Shown here piece after piece: positions 38,376 to 47,709 of a DNA stretch of 64,000 nt. Both the position numbers and the translations under genes were made by a program. This DNA is from Streptomyces sp. NBC_01446. GTDB lineage: Bacteria; Actinomycetota; Actinomycetes; Streptomycetales; Streptomycetaceae. The stretch lies in assembly GCF_026340095.1 (NCBI RefSeq), contig NZ_JAPEPO010000004.1, positions 1 to 64,000 on the forward strand. Reading direction: 5' to 3'. The first letter of the stretch is position 1; every line of letters begins with the position of its first letter. Below the pieces are notes generated by a model, which saw only the letters and a program-made list of their open reading frames with translations, was not told the DNA's origin and did no database searches.

Positions 38376-38490
38376 CCGCCGATCTGTGGACCTGGCTCAT
38401 CATCGCCGCCCACATCCAGCTCCGCCTCGCCCGCCCGCTCGCCGAAGACCTCCGCCGCCCCTGGGAACGGCCAACCGACCCCGTGTCCTA
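38376..38490 (+). pseudogene. Transposase C-terminal scrap
   Basis: The plus strand reads LWTWLIIAAHIQLRLARPLA and EDLRRPWERP, which I recognise as the C-terminal segment of a family of streptomycete putative transposases. Only about 35 codons remain. Confidence 0.5.
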
Positions 38491-38834
38491 GCGGCCGTGT
38501 TCGACGAACGCAACCAGCGGATGATGCCCGAAGGTCTTCTTCCAGGTCGCGGTGGCGTTCTGCTTCTCGGAGTGGGCCAGGACCGACACCCCCTCGATGT
38601 CCACGACCATTTTGTCTTCCGCGTCCGGGCCGCCTTGCGGGCCAACCGCCAGACAAGGTTGCGGAGTTCGGCCCGTGCACGCCGGATCGCGGCGAGCAAG
38701 CGCACACGGCCCGGTGCCGGCCAATGTGTCGATCAGGCGGGAGACGGTGGGTTGGAGGTCACCGAGCCGAATCTCCCCGTTTCGCGTCCACGCCTTCCCG
38801 GCGTGCGCCGCGAGGGCGCACGCCGCGAAGCCCA
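38488..38834 (-). pseudogene. IS1380-family transposase N-terminal fragment
   Basis: The minus strand reads GEIRLGDLQPTVSRLIDTLA, then MVVDIEGVSVLAHSEKQNAT and ATWKKTFGHHPLVAFVEHG, the first catalytic Asp region (DIEGVSVLAHSEK) of IS1380 transposases. The remainder is missing; the fragment ends at the boundary of the second 805-bp repeat copy. Confidence 0.65.
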
Positions 38835-39639
38835 CCTGGTCGGCAGGGCCCGGCGTCGTGGTCAAAGGTCCACGACCGAGAGGGAGTCGGACGCGGCGTT
38901 CGCCACATAGGCCCGTCGGCCGTCCCGTGAGATGGTCACGCCGTGTGGAGCGCCGCCGACGGGGATCGGGGAGCCGATGACGGTCAGGCTGGCGGGATCG
39001 ACCGTCAACAGCGTCTTCAGGGCGGGCATGGTGACCAGGAGACGGTGGCCGTCCGGTGACACGGCGAGGCCGTTCGGGGTGCCCGGCAGCGCGATGCGGC
39101 CGGTGACGGTCAGCGTGTCGGAGTCCACCACCAGGACGGCGTCGGAACCGGCGTCGGCGATGTAGACCCGTCCCCCGTCGGGAGCGGCCGCCACGGTGGC
39201 CGGGGCCAGGGCGTCGGTGATCGCCTCACCGACGACGGCACCGGTCCCGGTGTCGACGACCGACACGGTCCCGGACCCCGCGTCGGCCACATAGGCGCGC
39301 GTGCCGCTGGGCGCGACGGCGATCGCGGAGGGGGTGCCGCCGACCTCGACCGGTGGGTCCAGCACGGTCGACGTCGCGGTGTCCACGACGATGACGTGGC
39401 CGGTGGCCGAGTCGGCGACGTACAGCCGTTTCTCGTCGTGGCTCAACGCGATCGCCTGGGGACGGCCGCCCACGGTGATCGGTGCCCCGGCGAGCGCCGT
39501 CGTGGTCATGTCGATCACAGACACCGTGCCGGAGCCGGAGTCGGCGACATAGGCGCGCCGACCGTCCGTCGTGAGGGCCACCGCTACCGGCTTGCTGCCC
39601 ACCCGCACCGGCGTCGGGGATATCTCGATCACCGAGAGG
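38835..39639. repeat. 805-bp direct repeat, copy 2
   Basis: Identical in appearance to 35474-36278. Same orientation, so recombination between the copies would delete 3.36 kb and fuse propellers A and B in frame. Confidence 0.9.
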
Positions 39640-41477
39640 GTGTCGGAGCGGTTGTTGGCGACGTAGAGCCGGCGCTGGTCCGGAGACTGTGCGACGTCCG
39701 TCGGGAGGGACCCGACGGGAACCTTCGCGATCACGGTGCGGGTCGTGGTGTCGATGACGCTGACCGAGCAGGAGTTCCGTGCCGTGACGAACAGGTGGCG
39801 TCCGTCGCCGCCGACCGTCACCCCCTGCGGGCTACGCGGGACCGAGATTGGCTCCCCGACCACCGTCCGGGTGTTCGTGTCGATGACGGAGACGCTGTCG
39901 GATTCGAGGTTGGTGACGTAGACGGTCCGCCCGTCCGGGCTCATCGCCAAGCAAGACGGGAACTGCCCCACGGCGATCACGGCGGAGACCTGCAGGCTGA
40001 GCCCGTCTATCACCGCGACGTTGTTGCTGCTGGTATTGACGACGTAGATCTGTCGACCGTCCGGGGTCACGGCCACGCTCTGCAGGCCGCTGTCACCACC
40101 GACGGCGACAGGGCCGCCGAGCACCGCAAGCGGGCTCGTCGTGATCACGACGACGGTCCCCGTCGACGAGTCGGTGACGAACAGGCGGGTGCCGTCGCGG
40201 GTCACGGCCACCCCCTGCGCGCCCTCCGGCACGGAGAGGGTTTCGGTTACCTGGCGCGTCCCCGTGTCGATCACCGAGAGGAGGCCGCCTCCGACGACGT
40301 ACACGTGACGGCCGTCCCGGGCCATGGCCAGCGCGACCCCGGGTGCAGGGACGGTGGCAACGACGCTCTCGCCCTGCGTGTCGACCACGCTCACCGTGTC
40401 CTCGGCGGAGTTCACGACGTACGCCTGCTGTCCGTCCGGCGTCACGGCGACAGCGCTCGCACCCGCACCGGTGGCGATCTGCGCGTCCTGGGTACGGACC
40501 ACGGCGACCGCGTCCGCTCCGGTGCAGGCGACGTAGACCCGCCGCTCGTCGGGCGATACGGCCACCGCCTCCGGGCGAGCGCCCACGGTCGCCGTGCGCG
40601 TGTGGGTGGGGAACTGCTGGAGGGAGCCAGGCTTGAGGGCCGCGGCGTAGCCACGCAGACCGTCCGGGGTCAGGGCCAGCCGGAACGGGGCCCCCTGAAG
40701 CGGGTTTCTCCGCAGCTCGGAGAAGGTCGCGGTGTCGATGACGGAGATCGCGTCCGCGTCGAATGCGGCGACGAAGGCCCGACGACCGTCCGGCGACACC
40801 ACGACGTCGAGAGGGCCACCGGGAACCGGGATTTTCGTGATCAGTGTGCGAGTGGCCGCGTCGACGACGGCGACCGACTCGATTTCGCCGCCGGCGGCGA
40901 AGACCAGGCGGCCGTCCGGTGACACTGCCGTGCTCACGATTTCCACGTCGACCGGGACCGGGGTGCCCACCACGGTGTCGGTCGCAGTGTCGATGACCGC
41001 GATGTTGACGGTGTCCATGGCCACGTAGACGGGGCCGCCGGCCACCGGGGAGGCCACGAGTCCGGAGACGTCGCCGCTGAGGGGGATCGTACGGATCACC
41101 GTGTCCGCGGCGGTATCGATCACGGACACTGCCTGGTTGTCCTGGGCGACATAGACCCGCCGGCCGCCGTGGGTGACCGCGAGTTCGCGGGGCTGTGCGC
41201 CGACGGCGACGGTGCGCAGGAGGGTCCTGGTGGTGGTGTCGACGACGTGGACGGCGTTGGCCGTCGGGCTGCTGACGTACAGGCGGCCGTCGGGGGTGGG
41301 GGCGACGAAACCGCCTTCGCTCAGGGCGACCGTGCCCGTCGTCCGGTTGTCGACGGTGTCCAGGAAGAGGAGGGTGCCGTCGGTCAGCAAGACGTAGAGG
41401 GAACGGCCGTCCGGAGAGATCGCCAGCGCGTCCGGTTGGTGGGCGAGGGCGACGACGGCGGGCAGGGAATCGATCAC
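38862..41477 (-). CDS. YVTN beta-propeller repeat protein B (21 blades)
   Basis: The product has 871 residues from GTG 41477, chosen because propeller A starts with the same MID(T/S)xPAVVAL; ATG 41534 would add 19 residues. It has the same architecture of 21 YVTN repeats. Outside the identical 3' 805 bp the two proteins are clearly diverged paralogues, so the shared part reflects gene conversion or recent recombination. No export signal. A relic of another propeller end lies directly upstream (41556-41720). Confidence 0.85.
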   Translation of the reverse strand: MIDSLPAVVALAHQPDALAISPDGRSLYVLLTDGTLLFLDTVDNRTTGTVALSEGGFVAPTPDGRLYVSSPTANAVHVVDTTTRTLLRTVAVGAQPRELAVTHGGRRVYVAQDNQAVSVIDTAADTVIRTIPLSGDVSGLVASPVAGGPVYVAMDTVNIAVIDTATDTVVGTPVPVDVEIVSTAVSPDGRLVFAAGGEIESVAVVDAATRTLITKIPVPGGPLDVVVSPDGRRAFVAAFDADAISVIDTATFSELRRNPLQGAPFRLALTPDGLRGYAAALKPGSLQQFPTHTRTATVGARPEAVAVSPDERRVYVACTGADAVAVVRTQDAQIATGAGASAVAVTPDGQQAYVVNSAEDTVSVVDTQGESVVATVPAPGVALAMARDGRHVYVVGGGLLSVIDTGTRQVTETLSVPEGAQGVAVTRDGTRLFVTDSSTGTVVVITTSPLAVLGGPVAVGGDSGLQSVAVTPDGRQIYVVNTSSNNVAVIDGLSLQVSAVIAVGQFPSCLAMSPDGRTVYVTNLESDSVSVIDTNTRTVVGEPISVPRSPQGVTVGGDGRHLFVTARNSCSVSVIDTTTRTVIAKVPVGSLPTDVAQSPDQRRLYVANNRSDTLSVIEISPTPVRVGSKPVAVALTTDGRRAYVADSGSGTVSVIDMTTTALAGAPITVGGRPQAIALSHDEKRLYVADSATGHVIVVDTATSTVLDPPVEVGGTPSAIAVAPSGTRAYVADAGSGTVSVVDTGTGAVVGEAITDALAPATVAAAPDGGRVYIADAGSDAVLVVDSDTLTVTGRIALPGTPNGLAVSPDGHRLLVTMPALKTLLTVDPASLTVIGSPIPVGGAPHGVTISRDGRRAYVANAASDSLSVVDL

Positions 41478-41555
41478 TTCTTCAGCATGGGCACGGCCGG
41501 TGATGCCCGCAATCCGGGGCGCCCCCCGCCCCAAGGTCTGCGTACCAACGGACGT

Positions 41556-41720
41556 TCAGCAATCAACTACCGCCAGGGAGTTGGAGGCGGCGTTGGTGAC
41601 CCACGCGCGGTGTGTCGACGGCCGTGACCGTGCCCGCGTCGGGCTGCGCCATGTAGAACAGGCGGCGCGACGCTGTCGCTCGGCGCTTCCGAGTCGCTCA
41701 TAGACGCGGCGCCCGTCGGG
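41556..41720 (-). pseudogene. Second propeller C-terminal relic
   Basis: The minus strand reads HRAWVTNAASNSLAVVDC plus stop, the last blade of a YVTN protein. Disordered pieces precede it (PFPDGRRVYE, and a VTAVDT strand in another frame). Confidence 0.6.
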
Positions 41721-41830
41721 GAATGGGGCCGGTGCTCGAAGTCGGCACGTCTTCAGAATGAAACCGGGCCGTCGGCTCTGCAATCTCGCAGGTCCACCGC
41801 ATCCTCAATGGTGTACGAGAGTCACGAGCT

Positions 41831-44455
41831 TCAAAGGTCTACGAGAGTCACGGTGCCCGAGCCCGCGTTCGTCACGTAGGCCACCAGGCCGTCGGGCGCG
41901 ACGGCGACCCGGTGCGGCGCCGCGCCCACCGGGATCGGTGGCTCGCGCAGCTGTAGGGTCGCGGTGTCGATCACTGCGAGGGCGCCGAGCGCGGGGAGGG
42001 CGGCCATGAGGCTCCGCCCGTCCGGGCCCAGGGCGAGGCCCTGCGGGGCCGCGGGCAGGTCGGCGCGGCCGGTCACCGCGAGCGTGGCGGTGTCCGTGCT
42101 GAGCACCGCGTCCTGGCCGGGGTCGGCGACGAAAAGGCGGCCTCCGTCCGCGGTGACCACCAGAGCGGAGGGTGCGACCCCGACCGGGGCGGGTGCGCCG
42201 GTCACCTGGCCGAGGGCCGTGTCGATCACCGAGACCGTGCCCGAGCCGGAGTCCGTCACATAGAGGTGCGCGCCGTCGGGCGAGAGCGCCAGGTCCGCCG
42301 GAATGCCGCCGACCGGGATCGGCCGGCCCGCCACGGCGCCGGTGGCCGTGTCGATGACGACGACATCGCCGGAGGCCTGGTCAGCCGCGTACAGGCGGCT
42401 GCCGTCCGAACTGACGGCTACGGCCTGCGGGCGGCCGCCCACGGCGATCGCCGGGCCGGTGGTGTGCGGAAGCGAGGCGAGATCGATCACGGACACGGTG
42501 CCGTCCGAGGAGCCGGCGACGTAGGCGCGCTGCCCGTCCGGGGCCGGCACGACGTCCAGGGGCCGGCCGCCGACGGGTACCTGCGTCACGTTGGTGTCGA
42601 CAGCGGTGACCACCTCCGCCTCGGAGCCGAGGACATAGGCGCGTCCCCCGTCCGGGCTCAGGGCCAGCGCCGCCGGGAACGGGCCGGCGGGCAGGAACTC
42701 CAGGGAGGTACGCGTGGCGGTGTCGACGACCTCGACGGCTCCGGCCCCGGCGGAGGCGACGTAGAGCCGTCGGCCGTCCGGGCCGACCGCACAGGCCTGC
42801 GGGGTCCGGTGAACGGGGATGGCGTCCCCGGTCAGGGTCCGGGAGACCGCGTCGACGACTCTGATGGTGTTGGCGCTCGGACAACTGAGGTACACGTGCC
42901 GTGCGTCGGGACTCACGCACACGTACTCAGGTCCGTCGGGCACCTCGATGGTGGCGGTCACCGTGAGGCTCACGGTGTCGACGACGGTGACGCCAGTATC
43001 GGAGTTGCAGACGAACGCCTGTCTGCCGTCGAGGCTCACCGCCAGCGCGGGCGTGTTGGAGCCCACCGGCACCGGCGCGCCGACGACGGTGAGCTGAGCG
43101 GTGTCGACCACGAGGAGCGAGTTGGTCGCCGCGTCCGTGACGTAGACATGTCGGCCGTCCGGGCCGACCGCGACGGCCGTGGGGCTCCCCACCGGGAGGG
43201 TGCCGGTGACCCGGGCCGTGGCCACCTCGATCGCGGACAGCGCGCCGGAGCCCGCCACGTACACATGTCTGCCGTCCTTGGAGGCCGCCACCGACTGCGC
43301 GGCCATGACCGGGACCGTGGCGGTCACCGTGCCGGTGCGGGTGTCGATCAGCGACACGTCGTTCGAGCCGGTGTTGGCGACGAAGAGCGTCCCGCCGTCC
43401 GGCGACACGTCGATCGCCACGGGTGCCTGTCCCGCGGTGAACTGTGTTTCGCCCGTGCTCATCACCGCGAGCGCGTCCGCACCCGTGGTGGCGACCAGAA
43501 GCCGCCGGCCGTCGGGCGAGAGGGCCACGCCCTCGGGCTGTGGTCCCACGGGCCGGGAGAAGGTCCGGGTGTCGAAAGGCACCACGAGCTTGGTCCGGAA
43601 TCCCGCGGCGTAAGCCCGGTGCCCGTCCGGGGTGCGCACCATCTCGGCGGGCGGCCCGCCGACCGGGATCGTACGGACGACCACCAGCCGTTCGGTGTCG
43701 ATCACGGAGACGGAGTCATCCTCCGCGTTGGAGACGTACAGGCGTCTGCCGTCCGCCGACATCAGCGTCTCCTTGGGGAAGTCGCCGACAGGGATCGTGG
43801 TCAGTACGGTGCCGGAGGCGGGCTCGACCACGGAGACGGTGCCGTCCTGGCCGTGCACCACGAACACCCGCCGACCGTCCGGGGACACCGCCAGGGCACG
43901 GGGGAACGGCATGACGGCGATCGGCGGCATCGCCAGCGGCGTGTCGGTCTCCGCGTCGATCACCCGGAGGGTCCCCCCGGTCAGGTCAGTCACGTACACC
44001 TGACGGCCGTCGGGGGCGATGGCGACGCCGAGCAGGTCGCCTCCGAGGCCGATGGTACGGATCACCTGGCCGCTCGCCGTGTCCACCACCGCGACCTGGC
44101 CGACGTCGTTGTAGGTGATGTACAGGCGGGTGCCCGGGGGTGTCAGCGCCATTTTCAGTGGTGCGGCGTCCAGGGCGACCGTTTCGACGATGGTGTCGGT
44201 GCGGGTGTCGAACACGAAGAGTTGGTTGCCCGGGTCGCCGGCGACGTAGAGCCGGTCCCCGTGGGGGCTCATGACGGCTGCTCTTGCGCCTGGGCAGGCC
44301 AGCTTCGCGATGACCGAGTGGCTCGTGGTGTCGACCACGAACACCGCTCCGGTGTCGTCGGGGCTCGTGAAGTACAGGCGCCGGCCGTCCGGTGCGATGG
44401 CCGCGCCGAACGGCCGCAGGTCGAGCGGGATCGGGGCGGTGCTGGGGTTCACCAT
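41831..44455 (-). CDS. YVTN beta-propeller repeat protein C (21 blades)
   Basis: The product has 874 residues from ATG 44455 (VNPSTAPIPLDLRPFGAAIA). It again has 21 repeats (e.g. AVSPDGRRVFVVHGQDGTVS, GPDGRRLYVASAGAGAVEVV) and no other domain. It is more distant from A and B than they are from each other. Its start is divergent from the first gene of the contractile locus across 186 bp, so the two are likely co-regulated. Frames on the opposite strand that run through this gene are shadows. Confidence 0.85.
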   Translation of the reverse strand: MVNPSTAPIPLDLRPFGAAIAPDGRRLYFTSPDDTGAVFVVDTTSHSVIAKLACPGARAAVMSPHGDRLYVAGDPGNQLFVFDTRTDTIVETVALDAAPLKMALTPPGTRLYITYNDVGQVAVVDTASGQVIRTIGLGGDLLGVAIAPDGRQVYVTDLTGGTLRVIDAETDTPLAMPPIAVMPFPRALAVSPDGRRVFVVHGQDGTVSVVEPASGTVLTTIPVGDFPKETLMSADGRRLYVSNAEDDSVSVIDTERLVVVRTIPVGGPPAEMVRTPDGHRAYAAGFRTKLVVPFDTRTFSRPVGPQPEGVALSPDGRRLLVATTGADALAVMSTGETQFTAGQAPVAIDVSPDGGTLFVANTGSNDVSLIDTRTGTVTATVPVMAAQSVAASKDGRHVYVAGSGALSAIEVATARVTGTLPVGSPTAVAVGPDGRHVYVTDAATNSLLVVDTAQLTVVGAPVPVGSNTPALAVSLDGRQAFVCNSDTGVTVVDTVSLTVTATIEVPDGPEYVCVSPDARHVYLSCPSANTIRVVDAVSRTLTGDAIPVHRTPQACAVGPDGRRLYVASAGAGAVEVVDTATRTSLEFLPAGPFPAALALSPDGGRAYVLGSEAEVVTAVDTNVTQVPVGGRPLDVVPAPDGQRAYVAGSSDGTVSVIDLASLPHTTGPAIAVGGRPQAVAVSSDGSRLYAADQASGDVVVIDTATGAVAGRPIPVGGIPADLALSPDGAHLYVTDSGSGTVSVIDTALGQVTGAPAPVGVAPSALVVTADGGRLFVADPGQDAVLSTDTATLAVTGRADLPAAPQGLALGPDGRSLMAALPALGALAVIDTATLQLREPPIPVGAAPHRVAVAPDGLVAYVTNAGSGTVTLVDL

Positions 44456-44641
44456 CTGCCCACCGTGAAGTCCGTCCGCCGACCGGTGGGCGCCGACACC
44501 CCGGGCGCGGCCAGTCGGCTCCGGTCCGTCGCCGGAACGTGTGAAGCCGCGGCGGGCGGCGTGTCGGCCGCGACCGGCGCTGGTACTTCGTCTGTGCTGC
44601 GGCGGGCGCCGCATGCCGCGCGAGGACCGGAGGGAGATCTG
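44456..44641. promoter_or_regulatory. Divergent promoter region between propeller C and the tail locus
   Basis: The only gap between the minus-strand propeller block and the plus-strand tail genes. It ends with a strong ribosome site GGAGGGAG before ATG 44642. No clear -10/-35 or operator palindrome was identified by eye. Confidence 0.5.
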
Positions 44642-45595
44642 ATGCGATTTCGCGACCGCATCTTGCTGCGCCTGCTCGATGCGGGGGAATGCGCAGCCCT
44701 CCTGACGCCCGAGGTGGGTGACCGGCTGCTGCACGCGGCGTTCACCGCCGAGGAGGCGACGGTCGGGCCCGTCACCGGGGTGCAGGCACGGCAGGTGGCC
44801 CTCATGCCCACCTCCGGAGTGGTGCAGCCCGTCGAGGCCCACATGCACGGCGTGCAGTCGGGCCAGCAGTGGCGGTTGGCCGCCCAACTGCCACTCGCCG
44901 GGCCCGTGGTGGGCGCCGACGCGCGGCTGGATCTGACGCTGCTGGCGCCCCTGTCCGGGGTACGCACCTCGATCACCCAGGCCGAGATGCGGGACCTGCG
45001 AGGCATCGCCGACCTCGACGCGGTGGACGCGCGCATCGTGGCGGAGGACGGCGCCCTGCCGGCGCCGGGCGAGGCGCTTCAGCAGCGGCGGCTGAGCGCG
45101 CTCATCGCCTCTCTGGAGGACCGGTTCACGACCAGCGGCGAGGCGCCCCTGGGCACCCTGCTCCGCAGCCGACCACTCACCTTCGAACAGCTGCTGGCGG
45201 AACTCAGCCCACCGCGCAGGCCGCAACGGCTGAGCCTGAACTTCGTGGAGGACTCCACGAAGCCACCCGCACCGGCCGACTTCCCGGTGCAGTGCCTCGG
45301 CTTCGCCGTCGACGAGCCCTTCGGCGATCTGGCCGCGCGGCTCGCCGAGATCCAGACCGGCAGGGCGCGGGCCGCGCCACATGCCGAACCTCCGCGGCCA
45401 CCGGTCGGCACAGCCGTACGGACACCGCTGCCGGCCCTGATGTTCTTCCCGCAGGCCGCCCTGGACGAGCCCGACCTGCCGGGGACGGCTCAGGGGCCCA
45501 ACCCGGCCGACACCGCCGGCGTGCGCACCGCCCGCCTCGACGAACTCGCCCTCCGGCTCCGGCCCCTCGGCATCGTGCCGGTGGCGGTGCCCTGA
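44642..45595 (+). CDS. First gene of the contractile locus, unknown function
   Basis: The product has 317 residues from ATG 44642. The N-terminal 150 residues (MRFRDRILLRLLDAGECAAL, VGDRLLHAAFTAEEATVGPV) and the middle (LSLNFVEDSTKPPAPADFPV, CLGFAVDEPFGDLAARLAEI) match no family I recognise; the C-terminus has FFPQAALDEPDLP. The position directly before the sheath gene, 19 bp away, suggests a tail terminator/cap, sheath partner or regulator. An upstream extension of this frame through the propeller C region is a shadow. Confidence 0.6.
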   Translation: MRFRDRILLRLLDAGECAALLTPEVGDRLLHAAFTAEEATVGPVTGVQARQVALMPTSGVVQPVEAHMHGVQSGQQWRLAAQLPLAGPVVGADARLDLTLLAPLSGVRTSITQAEMRDLRGIADLDAVDARIVAEDGALPAPGEALQQRRLSALIASLEDRFTTSGEAPLGTLLRSRPLTFEQLLAELSPPRRPQRLSLNFVEDSTKPPAPADFPVQCLGFAVDEPFGDLAARLAEIQTGRARAAPHAEPPRPPVGTAVRTPLPALMFFPQAALDEPDLPGTAQGPNPADTAGVRTARLDELALRLRPLGIVPVAVP

Positions 45596-45614
45596 CCGCA
45601 CGGGAGTGCCCACG

Positions 45615-46865
45615 ATGGCCCCAACCGACGAGATCGCACCCGAGTACCCGTACATCAACGTCACCATCGACACTCGGGGCATGCAGCCGCTGGCCCGCCG
45701 CGCCACGGGCAACATCGCCATCGTCGGCGCGCCCGGCACGGGGGTCACCGTCACGCCCAACATCCCCGTACAGATCGGCAGCGAAGCCGAGGCGCGTGAG
45801 CATTTCGCCGTCGTCGACACCAAGACGCGCGCGGTCACGAGCGCGGGGCCGCTCTACCGCGCCCTGTGTGCCGCGCTGCTCCAGGATCCGGCGCCGTCGC
45901 GCGTCTACGCCGTTCCCACCGGCCCCGTGGAGACCCCGCCCGGCGGGGGCGGCCCGGGCGGGGAGCAGCCCGCTGCTGCGGCACCTGACTACGACGCCGC
46001 GCTGAAGGCGACGGAGTCCCTGCCCGTGCAGCTGGTGTGCCTGGCCGGCGAGACCGGCGTGGACCAGCTCAAGCGGCTCAAGGAGCACGTGGACAACGTC
46101 AGCGAGGCGGGCTCCGCCCGGATGGGGGTCGGCATGGTCGACCCCGACCTCCCTCTCGACCCCACCGACGAGGACAGGGCCACCTTCGCCGCGGCTGCCG
46201 CCAGCACGTACACGGACGTCAAGAGCGGCTCCAGCCGGATGATCCTGGTCGCCGCGCGCGTGGAGAAGGACAAGGAGACCGGTGAACAGCCCGATGTGGC
46301 CGCCGCAGTGACCGGCGCCATCGCCGGGTACCCCCCGCACGCGAGCGTGCTGATGAAGCAGGTCCGCGGTTTCGGGATCCCGCTGGCCCGGCAGTTCAGT
46401 GGTACGGAGATCAAGAACCTGGCCGAGAAGCTGATCATCCCGGTCATCGACCCCGAACTCATCCCCGGCGAGGGGCTGTTCCTCGGCTCCGGGCACTGTT
46501 TCACGACGGAAACCTCGAAGCTGTTCGTCGACATCGTCCGGGTCCTGGACCACATCGAGTTCCAGCTCAAGGCCGGACTGATCGGCTCGATCGGCGAGAC
46601 CCGCATCGACCGACTCGGCATGCAGGGCCTGAAGTCGCGCATCAACGGCATCCTCAGCCCCCTCCTCACATCCGGGATCATCGCCGGCTACACGATCGAC
46701 ATTCCGCTGCTGCCGGTCCTGGAGGCGGAGGAGTCCGCCCGCACGCCCGGACAGACCAGCACCCTGAGCAGCGCGCGCCGGGACCGCACGGTCGAGGTGC
46801 TGCTCTCCGTCACCTACGCCGGCGCCGTGCACTTCCTCGACATCAACCTCGCGCTCAAGGCCTGA
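45615..46865 (+). CDS. Contractile tail sheath protein
   Basis: The product has 416 residues from ATG 45615 with GGGAG 9 bp upstream. The C-terminal domain shows the sheath pattern: GHCFTTETSKLFVDIVRVLD, IEFQLKAGLIGSIGETRIDR, LKSRINGILSPLLTSGIIAG. The N-terminal domain carries an insertion with a Gly/Pro-rich loop (about residues 105-120). Sheath subunits polymerise around the inner tube and contract to drive it through a membrane. The tube gene follows after 17 bp. Confidence 0.85.
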   Translation: MAPTDEIAPEYPYINVTIDTRGMQPLARRATGNIAIVGAPGTGVTVTPNIPVQIGSEAEAREHFAVVDTKTRAVTSAGPLYRALCAALLQDPAPSRVYAVPTGPVETPPGGGGPGGEQPAAAAPDYDAALKATESLPVQLVCLAGETGVDQLKRLKEHVDNVSEAGSARMGVGMVDPDLPLDPTDEDRATFAAAAASTYTDVKSGSSRMILVAARVEKDKETGEQPDVAAAVTGAIAGYPPHASVLMKQVRGFGIPLARQFSGTEIKNLAEKLIIPVIDPELIPGEGLFLGSGHCFTTETSKLFVDIVRVLDHIEFQLKAGLIGSIGETRIDRLGMQGLKSRINGILSPLLTSGIIAGYTIDIPLLPVLEAEESARTPGQTSTLSSARRDRTVEVLLSVTYAGAVHFLDINLALKA

Positions 46866-46882
46866 GTCCACCGGAGGACGCT

Positions 46883-47347
46883 GTGACCACTCCTGCACCC
46901 GCATCGAGCGACTGGACGCAGTCGCGGCTCGCCGTCATCGTGGAGGGGCAGACCGCGCATCCGCTGACCCCCGTGGACTCCTTCGCCCCCCAGTTCAACC
47001 TGGGCGGGGAGGTCATCCACTCCCTCGAAGCCACCCACGTCGGCTACGTCGCCCATCCGGCCAACTTCACCTTCACCATGACCGTGAAGGCGATCGGCGG
47101 CGCGTCCGCCTCGCTCACCCAACTGGCGATGAGAGGGCAGGAGTTCTCCATCGGGCTGTACGAGGCCAAGGGGAGCACCGGCCAGTGGGACTTCAAGTCC
47201 ATCCTTTTCAACAAGTGCCTCATCACCTCGGCCAACCCGTCCAACGCGGTTCCCAACGCTGCGCCCACCGCGACGTTCTCCGGCGTCGCCCGCGAGGCCG
47301 TGGTCGACGACGGCATTGAGCGCACGCTGCCTACCCCCATCACCTGA
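46883..47347 (+). CDS. Inner tail tube protein
   Basis: The product has 154 residues from GTG 46883 (GGAGGA upstream). Size, beta-rich pattern and position after the sheath fit the tail tube: RLAVIVEGQTAHPLTPVDSF, VGYVAHPANFTFTMTVKAIG, FSIGLYEAKGSTGQWDFKSI. It would form the hexameric-ring tube that carries cargo. Confidence 0.7.
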   Translation: MTTPAPASSDWTQSRLAVIVEGQTAHPLTPVDSFAPQFNLGGEVIHSLEATHVGYVAHPANFTFTMTVKAIGGASASLTQLAMRGQEFSIGLYEAKGSTGQWDFKSILFNKCLITSANPSNAVPNAAPTATFSGVAREAVVDDGIERTLPTPIT

Positions 47348-47400
47348 CAGCGCCGCGGCGCGGACGGCAACCATGATTCCGGCGCACCCAGGAGGACCCG

Positions 47401-47706
47401 ATGAACGACCCGACCGGACAACCGGACGGCACCCGGCCTGACGGCCACGGCGCCGAGCCGTGGGGCGGCCGCGTCCGGCAGACCGGCACCGCTCTGGTAC
47501 GCCGGGACGAACTGGTCGTGCCCCTGGAGGGCAGTCAGGCCGAACTGGCCCTCGCCGGACAGGACGGCCGGCACGACATCCACGTACATCTGCCGGTGAC
47601 CGTCGAGGTCGTCGGCGCACTCGACTCGCTCGCGATCCGCGACGCGGTCGACGACGCGCTGCGCCGCGTCCGCCATGCCATGGACGCGTACACCGAGCGG
47701 GGCTGA
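47401..47706 (+). CDS. Small tail-locus protein, 101 residues
   Basis: ATG 47401 follows GGAGGA. A hydrophilic N-terminus leads to one alpha/beta segment (DIHVHLPVTVEVVGALDSLA, IRDAVDDALRRVRHAMDAYT). No family recognised. Located between tube and the giant 1097-residue gene (3 bp away); a chaperone or adaptor for that protein is plausible. Confidence 0.55.
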   Translation: MNDPTGQPDGTRPDGHGAEPWGGRVRQTGTALVRRDELVVPLEGSQAELALAGQDGRHDIHVHLPVTVEVVGALDSLAIRDAVDDALRRVRHAMDAYTERG

Positions 47707-47709
47707 AAG

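Noticed and set aside
42266-44641. Plus-strand frame running from 42266 into the first tail gene
   Set aside because: The first 2.3 kb is the antisense shadow of propeller C; codon usage becomes normal only from ATG 44642, which has a strong ribosome site.
45204-46904. Long minus-strand frames opposite the tail genes (also at 48223-51075 and 55721-58054)
   Set aside because: They are antisense shadows produced by GC-rich codon bias; the plus-strand genes have recognisable families and start sites.
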